Source: Polyodon spathula (taxonomy: Eukaryota; Chordata; Actinopteri; Acipenseriformes; Polyodontidae). Taken from it: 64,000 nucleotides of DNA. The position numbers were made by a program, and so were the translations under genes. The notes under the pieces are model-generated. The model was not told where the DNA came from and ran no database searches. It saw nothing but the letters and a program-made list of their open reading frames with translations. The stretch is taken from NCBI RefSeq assembly GCF_017654505.1, contig NC_054565.1:2401468-2465467 (forward strand), given 5' to 3'. The number at the start of each line of letters is the position of its first letter. The first letter of the stretch is position 1. Positions 1 through 11,000 of the stretch are shown in pieces.

Positions 1-192
1 ACAACAGCTGCAGCCACAACCGTTGCTGGGGCAACAGCTGCAGCCACAACAGCTGCAGCCACAACCGTTGCTGGGGCAACAGCTGCAGCTACAACAGCTG
101 CAGCCACAACCGTTGCTGGGGCAACAGCTGCAGCCACAACCGTTGCTGGGGCAACAGCTGCAGCCACAACCGTTGCTGGGGCAACAAATGCA
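1..192 (+). repeat. Coding minisatellite, ~30-bp units (TAAATTVAGA)
   Basis: About five units of a 30-bp repeat, some with an extra 15 bp, each holding GTTGCTGGGGCA. In the frame that joins the next exon it encodes TAAATTVAGA repeats. All units are multiples of 3, so length changes keep frame. It is cut by the window start. Confidence 0.85.
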
Positions 193-2442
193 ACTACAAA
201 CTCAAGTATGAAATCTTTGATTTAATAATATTTGATAACTTCACGCAATTGTATATGTGTTCTATAGAAAAGGTCAGCCATTTCAAAATTGAAAAGTCAC
301 TACCATTCACAGTAAAGCAGTATACTTGGTGTTTGGAGTTTGTTGGATGATTAAAGTGACTTAAAACAGTATGTAAATAGTGGGGTTCCGAAAAATACAG
401 TGTTCCATGTCCCCACATGCTGATACAACTGATAAATATAAAGTTACATGTCCTCACGTGCTGACACAGCTGTTTAAATACAGTGTTCCATGTCCCCACA
501 TGCTGATACAACTGATAAATATAAAGTTACATGTCCTCACGTGCTGACACAGCTGTTTAAATACAGTGTTCCATGTCCCCACGTGCTGATACAACTGATA
601 AATATAAAGTTACATGTCCTCACGTGCTGATACAGCTGTTTAAATACAGTGTTCCATGTCCCCACATGCTGCTACAACTGATAAATATAAAGTTACATGT
701 CCTCACGTACTGATACAGCTGTTTAAATATAGGGTTCCACGTCCCCACGTGCTGATACAACTGATAAATATAAAGTTACATGTCCTCACGTGCTGATACA
801 GCTGTTTAAATACAGGGTTCCATGTCCCCACATGCTGATACAACTGATAAATATAAAGTTACATGTCCTCACGTGCTGACACAGCTGTTTAAATACAGTG
901 TTCCATGTCCCCACATGCTGATACAACTGATAAATATAAAGTTACATGTCCTCACGTGCTGACACAGCTGTTTAAATATAGGGTTCCACGTCCCCACGTG
1001 CTGATAAAGCTGTTTAAATATAGTGTTCCACATCCCCACATGCCATTAGAACTGTTTAAATAGCATAGCTGTAACTTTTCTTTTCATTGTTAACACCCTG
1101 ACAACCTTTTACACATATAACTTTAAAGTCTGTTTCAAAGCTCTTTTCAAAATAGCGTAAGGATTATTGCCCATCTTGTCAAACAAGTAGCACAGCAATA
1201 ACGACCCATGATGTGGTACGGAACAGAAAAGCTAGAGCACTTGTTGTTATGTGTATTTGTTTTCCTATTCGCTCTTTTTGCTGTGATTTAGAGGACAGAC
1301 CCCAGTGCACTAGAGCAGACATTTTGAATAGAGCTTTTGAAACAGACTTTAAAGTTGTAGGTGAAAGTTTTCAGGATGTTAACAATGAAAAGTTGTAGCA
1401 ACACTTGGGGACCTATAAGACTATATTTTTCAGAACCCCACTACTTACTCCTTAATATCGGTAAATAACAATAATGTATAGTCCAATGCTTCATCACAGC
1501 TTGCTTACTTTTCAACCAGCAGCTGGGACGACAGTGACCTCAACTACCAATCCAGCAGGTCTGGTGAGTGATGAATATAACGGTAATGTGAACTTACATT
1601 TATTGGAGTTGCAGTATGATTTCTCATTAACCTCTTCAGCGTTATGATGATGCAAGTCTTCTTTGTGTAGCTGATCAAGTCCATAAGACAGTCTGTCTAC
1701 TATTCCAGTACTAATAGGAAGTATAGGAGCAGTAAAAGCACAGGTGAGGAATGCAGAAATGTTATTAGCACCACATTCTAAATTAAACAAGAAACACATG
1801 AAGACCACTTATAAGCCCCTAATTAAAATTAGTTGTTTATTTCTGGTTTGATAACTTGATTGGGTGCACTGTTCCTCTGAAGAAATGTTAATAACCATTT
1901 GAAATTAAGAGAGTGATATCGCCCACTGTCTCATCTGGACTAAAAATAGGTTGTTTCACTGAATCAACATTTATTTTTTAATCACAAACAGAAAAGCATG
2001 TTAATTAATGTATCTATAGCGGCAGAATTGATTAATGTATCTATAGCGGTAGAATTTATTAATGTATCCATAGTGGCAGAATTGATTAATGTATTTATAG
2101 CTGCAGAATTGATTAATGTATCTATAGCTGCAGCACTGTATGTGACAACTGATTATTCTCATTTTTTTTACAGATGTACTGCACGACCTTTTCCTGTACA
2201 GGGTATAACTGTTACATGAATTACACAAATCAAAATGCAACCGCGTGCGCTACAAATAACTCCTACTGCATGGTAAATGCATTACATTTCCTTTACTTTT
2301 GAGATCTAACTTAATCTTTACTGTTTGATTTATTTACCGATTACTCATTCTGAATTACAAAAAAAATGTGCAAAACGCACATCATCATACCACTGTAAAA
2401 GTACTGCTGTTATCCTCATGAATATGTATGTTCTAAGAAGTG

Positions 2443-2503
<61 letters not shown>

Positions 2504-4309
2504 GACAGTGTTATTAGAGTATTTTAATGTCCTTTAAGGGTTTTTGGATAAGTTTTTTTTTTGTTGTTTTTTTTCAATATTTTTTTTTTGGTCGTGAGTT
2601 TAAAAGAGAAGTGGTTTTCTTGCAGCTCAGCCGCGCAGACAGCAGCTACAGTGCTGGCTGCAGTCAGACTTGTGCTGGAACATCCAACATGTGCAGCAAT
2701 GCCTCCTCGACCCAGTGTATAATGGAATGCTGTGCCTCCTCCCGCTGCCTTAGACTGAATGGAACAATTCAGGGGATAAACTCCACTGCAGGTATTCCTC
2801 TTTCATATTTCTTTCTGTTTATTTTTCAATGCATTTGTATTTAGCAATGTAATTGTTTACCTTCCAGGGACTACATCTCCGACAACTACCATGACAACTA
2901 CAACTGTTGCTGTCACAAACAATGTAAGTTGAACAATACTGTAATAATTCTGTCTGCTGCATCCAGCTCAACCTAAGCTAACTTACAGGCCTCGAGGGCT
3001 CCATGATCCCAGTACAACATGGCTTTTTGACCATGCTTATGGTATTTTATACAAGACTGCTTTTTCCCCCCATTACTTTTTAAAATCGTATCATATTAAA
3101 AATGTGTTTAATAATAATAATCACAGTACTATTTATTAGCAGAGGACCTGATTCACTTTTGATTGTTAAACAAAAACAGACGTTTGTTTTCATTTGCTAA
3201 TTATGTAATTAATGGTTGATTTGATCAATCTATAACCCACTTTGATATTATGCTACAGGCTTTTTTGGATCAATCAATCCACAATCCACTTAGATTGCAT
3301 CAACTTCTTATTAACGGAAGTTCACAAAGTGGGAGTTGATGCAATCCAGGTGATTTTAGATTATTCACTGGCAGGTAAACAGTAAGTTTAAATAAGGCTT
3401 CAGGTGAGGAATCAAGGAGGACAAATGTACTTTAACTGTATGAAAATATGTGGTATATTGGATAGTACAGTTGCCAATCTTCCAGGGAGACCTTTTTTTT
3501 TGGTTCTGGTTGGAGAATTGCTACAAACTCCTGTTTTAAATCATCAAAGATGGTCAAAGTGAGTCCCTGTAGACCACGATGTGAAATACCTTGTCTCTTC
3601 TCACCTAACAGGGGAAGAGCTGTCAGTCCTTCACATGTAACGGAGACACGTGCTACAAAGGAAAAACCGAAGCGAAATTCTGTCAGACTGGGATGAACTA
3701 CTGTGAGGTAATAACTAGCTTTGGAAGTACATGAACTGACATTGATGTCACAATTAGGTACTTCTGTTGTTTTTTTGAATTTTTTTTATCATTTCTATGC
3801 GGTGCAATTCAACTACCAGTCAAATCACATGCAAAAGCCACAATCTCACCATGGAACAGGTAAGTGACGGGGCAGTCGGAAAACTACGCTATTTATTTAG
3901 TTTCATAGAGATGCGATCGCGCTGTTCCAGTTTCCCTAGCGTTGAGAAACGGGTGCTTGATATAAGTCATTCAGCTGTTTAATATCTTGGTCCGAACATG
4001 TACTGCACCGTGGTTTTTCTTTCCACCCTACAGCTGAAAAAGAAGGTCTCCGGTACCACCACGACCTGGATTGCAGGCTGCAGCAGTACCTGCCAAACCA
4101 CAGTCAGCGGCTGCACCTCTACCTCCACGGATTGCCTCCAGGAGTGCTGCGATGCCTCGGCTACAGCCTGTCTCAAACTCGATGGCACTGTGAGCATCAA
4201 AGGTGGCGCGGCTGCACTCAGCATGGCATCACTGATGAAACTTCTCGCCGTTGCTTTTCTCGTTTTCATTTCCAGCAGTCAGTCTCCAGCTCTACTAACG
4301 CTGTTTTAG
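1..4309 (+). CDS. Mucin-like GPI-anchored protein with two 12-Cys Ly6/uPAR-like modules (5' partial)
   Basis: Exons, all with compatible phases: 1-205, 1523-1563, 2174-2272, 2626-2791, 2868-2923, 3612-3707, 4034-4309 (stop 4307-4309), giving 312 residues in the window; the start and signal peptide lie to the left. The N-terminal part is a Thr/Ala repeat likely to be O-glycosylated. Two modules follow, each split over two exons at a phase-0 border (2174-2791 and 3612-4309) and joined by a Thr-rich linker exon (2868-2923). Both share C-x4-C-x4-C-Y, C-x6-C, G-C-x3-C-x6-C and a closing C-x3-CC...C-L. A CC...C ending is typical of Ly6/uPAR domains, but 12 cysteines exceeds their usual 8-10, so the family is inferred. 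Module 1 has NYT, NAT and NNS glycosylation sites. The end (SIKGGAAALSMASL, then a hydrophobic stretch) looks like a GPI-attachment signal. A surface or mucus protein is likely; its function is unknown. Confidence 0.75.
371..1450. mobile_element. MITE-like element with ~130-bp inverted arms, one arm expanded
   Basis: The right arm (about 1321-1450), read as its reverse complement, matches the left side piece by piece. TAGTGGGGTTCCGAAAAATA at 378-397 pairs with the complement near 1424-1443. The block at 1073-1152 (with ACTTTAAAGTCTGTTTCAAA) pairs with 1321-1394. The arms surround about 170 bp of unique sequence. The left arm is about 650 bp longer because it contains the 41-bp array. No clear target duplication was seen, so the superfamily is not assigned. 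It lies in an intron of the mucin-like gene. Confidence 0.65.
397..1057. repeat. 41-bp minisatellite with 82-bp two-monomer higher-order unit
   Basis: About 16 tandem monomers alternate between two types, one with CAACTGATAAATATAAAGTT and one with CAGCTGTTTAAATACAGTG, so the larger period is 82 bp (for example GTTCCATG recurs at 402 and 484). Both types share CATGTCC(C/T)CAC(A/G)TGCTGA. Units differ at only a few sites. Confidence 0.9.
1998..2137. repeat. 30-bp minisatellite, ~5 units
   Basis: Units of about 30 bp with core TTAATGTATCTATAGCGGCA repeat five times, ending about 35 bp before the splice acceptor of the exon at 2174. Intronic. Confidence 0.85.
2445..2502. repeat. (TA)n microsatellite
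   Basis: Near-perfect TA run in an intron of the mucin-like gene. Confidence 0.95.
3293..3346. repeat. Short palindrome with 13-bp arms
   Basis: GATTGCATCAACT (3293-3305) is repeated as its exact reverse complement at 3334-3346. A second inverted pair nearby (CCCACTTTG near 3237, CAAAGTGGG near 3325) suggests an old MITE remnant. Intronic. Confidence 0.6.
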
Positions 4310-4529
4310 ATGCACACCACATTTGGACTGACAGTACAGTACAGTACAATCCATGTCCTATTTATTTATTTTGCAAGCAATAATGTGACTAAGAAAATGA
4401 TGTATAGGGCATTTTCCTGGGGTTTCTAAAGTAAAGTTTCTATTGCTTTTAAATGTAATATATGAATTACATATGTACATATAAATGATACTTTCTCAGT
4501 CTGCATCTTACTGTGATAGAAGCTATAGA

Positions 4530-4533
<4 letters not shown>

Positions 4534-4614
<81 letters not shown>
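4534..4614. repeat. (TA)n microsatellite
   Basis: Perfect TA run of about 80 bp in the 3' UTR of the mucin-like gene, between its stop codon and its polyadenylation signal, so it would be transcribed as (UA)n. Confidence 0.95.
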
Positions 4615-4616
<2 letters not shown>

Positions 4617-4792
4617 TGCAACTTGGCATCCAGAAAATGCTTCAAATGTTTTTACTTATAAGTGTTTAATGATTTAGCAAAAATACATTATTATGGTACC
4701 TCCTAATGCATTATTATTTGTTTACATTAGTGATTCATATTTTATTGACAATTGCCGTTTTCAAATACTGTTGTCTTGTAAAGCAATTGTGA

Positions 4793-4798
4793 AATAAA
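4793..4798 (+). terminator. Polyadenylation signal of the mucin-like gene
   Basis: AATAAA about 485 bp after the stop codon. Another AATAAA lies about 40 bp further on. No better candidate lies between stop and signal. Confidence 0.6.
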
Positions 4799-4859
4799 AT
4801 GAAGTGAACTATTTTCAAGAGTATAACTATCAAATAATAAAACGTTTTATTTAATATTG

Positions 4860-6388
4860 GTATGTGGTGACTTATTTAAGTGTGTGCCATGTGAGATGAA
4901 AAAGAAGTGTATAATTTAGAAAACAAATAGTCTCCAGATGAGATATTCACAGCTTTTTGAAAATCCAGTTTATTAAACAAAAAAAAAAATGAAGTGAAAT
5001 CAAATTAGTAAACTATTCCCATTCTTGCATGTGTGTGGGCAGGGTTCCACTCTACTGTAGTGTGAATACATGAGTTTGAGAAAATAGGAGGAAAAAAACA
5101 TGTTTACTACTTGAAGTGAGCTGTGAATATCGAATCCCCTAAGTGTTAATTACCATCTATAATTTCAAGAGACGTTTCCCTTATCCATGCTATCTTTGCT
5201 TCTCGCTGCAGGTCATGTGCTGTCTCAATTAAAGTTTTCTTCCATTGGTTGCAAGTGAAGTTTAGTTAACAGATGTGTCGTTATATAAACGCAGGTGCTG
5301 TTGTGGTACGCAGGTAAAACAATAATAGACTGTTAAGTGTCTATTTTTCAGTTAATACTTTGTTTCCGAAACAGTAAGTACATTACAGTAGGTACACATT
5401 GCATTGTCTTTAGTTTATTTTTTTCTCTCTTTTTTTTTTTTACTGCACCCTAATTTGTTTATGATGTTTGCTGTCAGTCTGGGTAATTCCTCTTGCAGTT
5501 ACTCAAACAGCCAAGCTATTGCCTTTAAAAGCTAAAGTGGTTGTCCACTAGATGGCGCTGGATCTTGCTGTTGTAATTGAAGACTCACCCGGACACCAAG
5601 CAGAATGGTTACAAACGTTATAAAAATGCATGTTACTATTTTTTTTTAATATTTTGTATTATTATTAGTTTTAATTCTGGGTATATAAAGTACATGTCCT
5701 ACAGACTATTGTTTGTCAGCCTTGACAATTAGAAACCGAAAATCACGTGTTAAACAACCTATTTATCAATATCTTTTCTGAACAGTCCCACACGGATCAT
5801 TCACTTCAGTCTATGCACAGTCAGAAGCGACTGGTGGCTGAAACTGGAAGACTGTGGCTGCAGAGGACCTCTGATGTGTATAAAAAGTAATAACCCAAGC
5901 ATTGCATACAGACCACAGAATATGTGTACACAGGAGATTTACTGTAGCAGGGCCAGCTAATTGTCACTTAGCTGGGAAAATAAAACTAACTTGTGCTACC
6001 ATGGTGATGATAAGCACTTTTAACTGCACCCAGCAACTCTAGAGATCCAACTGCGTAATCCCTCATCTGGAAAAAAAAAAAAAAAAGTTGTTTACCGCAG
6101 TGTTGAAATAAATGAAGTGAATAATTTTGTATCTGCATTAAATTGAGTGCAATGACTTCATAGCATCCAATAAAGCATTTTTCTAGCATTCACAAAAGGA
6201 AACACCATTTATATAAAAACCTATTTATAATACAGTAGATTCAATATTTGTATATATTTTTAACTGTACCCTATGTCCACCAAAGAATGATACCACACAT
6301 CTCGGTATAAGAACAAATTACTTTGAGTTATTTACCTCTTTAAAAAAAGGTTAAACAATGCAAAAGACAATTTGGTCTGAAAATATTA
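4860..6388. other. Intergenic stretch, no gene seen
   Basis: AT-rich sequence with short A and T runs. I found no exon with splice sites and no recognisable repeat family. It ends at the assembly gap. Confidence 0.5.
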
Positions 6389-6888
6389 NNNNNNNNNNNN
6401 NNNNNNNNNNNNNNNNNNNNNNNNNNNNNNNNNNNNNNNNNNNNNNNNNNNNNNNNNNNNNNNNNNNNNNNNNNNNNNNNNNNNNNNNNNNNNNNNNNNN
6501 NNNNNNNNNNNNNNNNNNNNNNNNNNNNNNNNNNNNNNNNNNNNNNNNNNNNNNNNNNNNNNNNNNNNNNNNNNNNNNNNNNNNNNNNNNNNNNNNNNNN
6601 NNNNNNNNNNNNNNNNNNNNNNNNNNNNNNNNNNNNNNNNNNNNNNNNNNNNNNNNNNNNNNNNNNNNNNNNNNNNNNNNNNNNNNNNNNNNNNNNNNNN
6701 NNNNNNNNNNNNNNNNNNNNNNNNNNNNNNNNNNNNNNNNNNNNNNNNNNNNNNNNNNNNNNNNNNNNNNNNNNNNNNNNNNNNNNNNNNNNNNNNNNNN
6801 NNNNNNNNNNNNNNNNNNNNNNNNNNNNNNNNNNNNNNNNNNNNNNNNNNNNNNNNNNNNNNNNNNNNNNNNNNNNNNNNNNNNNNNN
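6389..6888. other. Assembly gap, 500 N
   Basis: Exactly 500 unknown bases, a usual placeholder length for a gap of unknown size, so true distances across it are uncertain. The open frame spanning it is meaningless. Confidence 1.
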
Positions 6889-7007
6889 TTACCAGGACAA
6901 TTTTATTGCTTTATTGAAACAGGATAAAGATAGGACTTTTTAAATAACTGCTGCAAAGTTAAGTCCTATTTATGCTCCCTGTAAAATGTTACGAGCATAA
7001 CAAAAGC

Positions 7008-7079
7008 AGTGGTAGCTGGAACATTTGTACTGTGATATTTTGTAACAATTAAGTTACCTTGGATAAGGGTGTCTGCTAA

Positions 7080-7110
<31 letters not shown>
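7008..7110 (+). mobile_element. SINE 3' tail with (AAAT)n
   Basis: TTACCTTGGATAAGGGTGTC-TGCTAATAAATAAATAA matches the conserved 3' tail of fish tRNA-derived SINEs (TTGGATAAA-GCGTCTGCTAAAT) and ends in an (AAAT)n tract at 7079-7109. The tRNA-like head is not visible, so this is a 5'-truncated copy. Confidence 0.7.
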
Positions 7111-7113
<3 letters not shown>

Positions 7114-7142
7114 GGATCACAGAGTAAAAGACTGGCAAACAT

Positions 7143-7167
7143 GGGGGGGGGGGGGGGGGGGGGGGGG
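7143..7167. repeat. 25-base poly-G run
   Basis: Uninterrupted G from 7143 to 7167, next to A/T-rich DNA. Its length is uncertain because such runs are prone to sequencing error. It can form a G-quadruplex. Confidence 0.9.
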
Positions 7168-7340
7168 TGATCTGCCTATAGCTAAAGGTTGTTTGGATAA
7201 TGCAAACAAACTGGACTCGTTATCCATTATATCCACCATTCTGGTTTTGCAGCAGCAAATTAGTTTTGTGAGCCACTGTCTTCACTTAAGAGATCTAAAC
7301 ACATTAATTCTTGCAGGCTCAAAAGATATTAAAGTCAAAA

Positions 7341-7411
7341 CTGTTAAAACTTTTATTGCATACACTTTTTATATCACTTTACATATATTACATGTTTTAA
7401 ACTAAAACAAC

Positions 7412-7489
<78 letters not shown>

Positions 7490-7556
7490 TTTTAGTTTAA
7501 AACATGTAATATATGTAAAGTGATATAAAAAGTGTATGCAATAAAAGTTTTAACAG
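7341..7556. repeat. Perfect inverted repeat, 69-bp arms around (TA)n
   Basis: Bases 7341-7409 are the exact reverse complement of 7488-7556, with a 78-bp spacer that is almost wholly (TA)n. With no mismatch in 69 bp it is either very young or an assembly fold-back artefact. It lies about 450 bp before the INPP5B start codon. Confidence 0.9.
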
Positions 7557-7699
7557 TCCTTTCCTTTCCTTTAAACCTCTGTGAATTATAGGTACAACAG
7601 CAGCAGCTTCTTGTTTTTGCTAGCGCTTCCGTCATTTTAAATCTTGCTTCTGAATTTCCAAAGTTGCAAACTTGCCTGTGAATCTAGATGTGGCAAACC

Positions 7700-8010
7700 C
7701 AAAATGGTAGGTGACGTAATTAACCTGCATTAAAAGTCAATTAAATATGTTGTTGGAAATTAGGTGAATGCTGATGGGCGTTGTGTTACGTCACTACACA
7801 AACCCCAGCGTGGCATTTGATGGGCGTATGGAACTTGAAGAGCGGAACATCTGGATCTCGGATCTCAGTGGGATATTGCAATATGTACAGCGAAAAACTT
7901 TTGTTAGCGAGTTTTGTCATTTATGAGAACGGGTTGAATTGACTGTGGCTCGTGCATGTTGTCTGTAATCTCTGCTACTATATATTTTTAGTAGCATCGT
8001 TATTTTAGTA
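7700..8010 (+). promoter_or_regulatory. INPP5B: INPP5B promoter and 5' UTR region
   Basis: The 300 bp before the INPP5B ATG are richer in CpG than their surroundings. They hold two CREB/ATF-like sites in opposite orientation, TGACGTAA at 7712-7719 and TTACGTCA at 7786-7793. No TATA box is evident. The transcription start was not determined. Confidence 0.5.
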
Positions 8011-11000
8011 ATGGATCAGTCTGTCGCAATCCAGGAGACCCTGGCGGAGGACGAGAATTGCATTACAGTATCCTTTCGTTCTCTTTATACCATCTGGGCA
8101 AGAGTGCTGTCAACAACCGATACAACAACTAAATCCCTGCACAGGACAGGTTTTGTTTGCCTAGGAATAGTATTTTTTTTCTATAGGGGTAGTTACAAAA
8201 AGGTGTAGCCTAGGCCTCTGGTCAAAGACCAACTACGATGTTTAAGTAATACGAAAGATCTCGCTCACATACGCGCTATGGGCAGACTTGTCATAATTAA
8301 AACGATGCATGCTCTGTTGCCTGTGCATTGTAAATCGTGTTAATTACATTTATATAAATAACAAAACAAAAAAAGAAAACTAAAACAAACAAACAAAAAA
8401 AAAAAAACACTTGAGAAGTTTTTAAGTAGGGTGTTGTGAGCATGCTCAGTAAACACAGCACATCATTGTAAAGTCAAACAGATTTACGTGCAGTAAATTC
8501 ATCCAGCAGATGGCAACATCATTCCAGCGCATTGCTTTGCTTACCGTAATCATTTAACTGTGTTGTTTCAATAATACATTATATATTTCAGTCTACTTCT
8601 ACCGCGTTAAGGTGCCTGCGGCTGAAACTGCCTTCAACACATAGAAACAAACTGGACAGACAGTAATGTCTGCATAGTGCCCATACGAGTAACGGAGGGT
8701 GAATGCAGTCACCAGTTCATTGTGAAGAGCACACCTTTAGTTCAACACAGTGTTAGCGTGTAACCGTGTACAGTACAGTGTGTTCTGGTGCAGTGTGAAT
8801 AATTGGGCTGTCAAAACGTTTATTATCAAACCTTCTGTTTTTTTTTTTTTTTTTTTTTTTTTTTTTCCTTAATTAAAAAACTAAAACCATGCTGTTCAAT
8901 GTCTTCTCGTCTCGGACAGAGCTACAGAAAGTAGACTGCTTGGGCTTGTGGAATGCAAACATGAAAAAGCGTAGGTATTCTTTATTAGACTGATCCAACT
9001 CAACAGTCTTCAAATTTGAGTAACACACAAACCTTATGAGTTGAGTAGTAGTGCATGAGACGGGACGACATCAGCTCTTATCACAGGGTTATCTGACAGG
9101 ATTCTTTATAAATAGTCCTCAGATAGCTTTCAAACTACGTGCATCGTAGCAGCAAACCTGTTTTTTTTTCTTTCTTTTAATGTTTATTGGTATACAACAC
9201 AAGCATAGAAAGCCTTGTTTTTGCTTATGTGATAACTTACCATCTTGCCTGTTTAGTATGCAGTTATACAGTATGTGTTCTGTCATGCACTGTTTAACTG
9301 GCAGTATGTAAATTACCTGTATCAAAAGATGCACAGCTTGTGTTTTTGATTGCTTAGTGCTAGCTGCACATGGGCTATTTGTTTAATTAGTTCAGTCTAA
9401 ACTGTTTGCCCACGTAGCTGCGGTTTGGAGGGACTATAAAGAACTGCGGCCCAACTTGTACAGTTCTGTGGTGATAGAAAAGAATGTTCAACTATCTCTA
9501 CATTTCTTTCTGTAGTATATTTGTATTTACTCACAGAAGAATGGCAATTTGCGGAGATGATGTTTCACTGGAGCGAGTAATTGCTGTTACTGAGGATTTG
9601 ACCTTTGAAGAAGGTATGATTCTATTAATACCTGCTTGCTTAACATTGTCATCCCTCGTAATGCACATCACAGTCTCATGCTTTAAACTGCCGTGTCTAG
9701 TTTCTGATTGGAATATGAACAAAAAAGAATGAGAATTACACTTTTGTTTATAATGTCTAGTCTAGACCGGCAAGGTAAAGTAAACCCTGTGCTTCTTACT
9801 GTGAGCTTCATTTAATGCAATATTTAATCCTTTCATGCATGAAATATTGAAATTAGCCAAAAATATATATATAATAAATATATTTTTTCATTGCATTTTC
9901 TTCATTTTTAATCCAGTGCCTTATAAGGGGGGTAGCATCCTCATATGGGATCATGACATATATAGACACACACACACACGTAGACCCAGAGAGTAGCCAG
10001 GGCACATTCTTAAGGAAGACTTTTTAGTCCCAGCAAGCCTAAAGCCGTGTAGAGGCAGATATAGGGAAAAAATTGTAATAAGAGAGAAATCATGGAACAG
10101 AACTAAGAGCCACTCCGAGTGATTATTTACAAACACCGTAGATAAGATGGGAAGTATAGAAAAAAAACAAACAATGACAACTGAATTTGAAACCAGATGC
10201 TCTTCAAACAGAATACACAGAAGAACAAACCCTTGGAAGAACGTATTAAACATCATGTAATGTATTAAATATTGTAGCACAGTATTGAATTGAATTTACA
10301 GATAGTTGTGATACAGTCTCTTCTTAAACACTGCCTGCTTTAAAGTTCAAATTCATATTAAGGACGGTTGAAATAACACATACTTGTGAACAGAAGGGAA
10401 CAAATTAAAAGTACTGAGTGTAATTGGTAATGTGTTTGAAGGACAGTGCACGCATCACAGCATCAACAGCCAAGTCTGCCCTAAGGAAAAACAACAGAAT
10501 AAGTACTTTTTCTAAGCACACAATACCGCCTGGTTTTAATTGCTGATTTATTTTAATGAAATGTGTACAGCACATAGTGGCCATATGTTGTAATTTTTGA
10601 CTAGGATTTTTCAGGGAAAGTCGAAACTAAAAGCAGACGACAGGCTTATTTTTGCTGGATGTCATTGCCTTTAACAGCTTACTTCCAAAGTAATTGGAAA
10701 CAAGTTCACCCATCGTGGATCATTAGTTTTAATAGAGTGCACCAGGTGTAGCTGCAGACATGAAAAGGTGTTTCTGTGCAAAGAGAAGGGAGTGAAAGCA
10801 TTGTGCTGTGTGCCGATGACCTGCACGCACTGATACTCTGGGGTTTGTTCTCTTTCAGTTTCACCATTAAATGACATTCCAATTGTGGGTAAGTAACTTT
10901 ATTACACTTTGGAATGCACTGGTGCAAGTTTGACAGAAAATATCAACAGGAAATCAGTGGAACCAAATTCAATTAATCATTTTTTAAATTTCACCAGTTC

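Noticed and set aside
23..211. Gln/Leu/Pro-rich reading frame (LGQQLQPQ repeats)
   Set aside because: It is another frame of the same repeat; the Thr/Ala frame is the one that joins the next exon in phase.
397..1057. Regularly spaced repeats resembling a CRISPR array
   Set aside because: The whole 41-bp period repeats with no unique spacers; it is a minisatellite in a vertebrate intron.
3797..3859. Possible extra exon (NSTTSQITCKSHNLTMEQ) before a GTAAGT donor
   Set aside because: The only near acceptor (3819) gives a 40-nt exon that would break the frame into the exon at 4034, and the first module has no equivalent.
6358..6927. 189-codon reading frame
   Set aside because: It runs through the 500-N gap.
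8918..8970. Ordinary AG acceptor at about 8917 for INPP5B exon 2
   Set aside because: Joined to exon 1 (phase 0) it gives a stop codon after four residues and loses the conserved AVQ segment.
9484..9540. ATG at 9484 as an alternative INPP5B start
   Set aside because: The TTTCTTTCTGTAG acceptor at 9515 lies after it, and exon 2 upstream continues the human-like PH domain.
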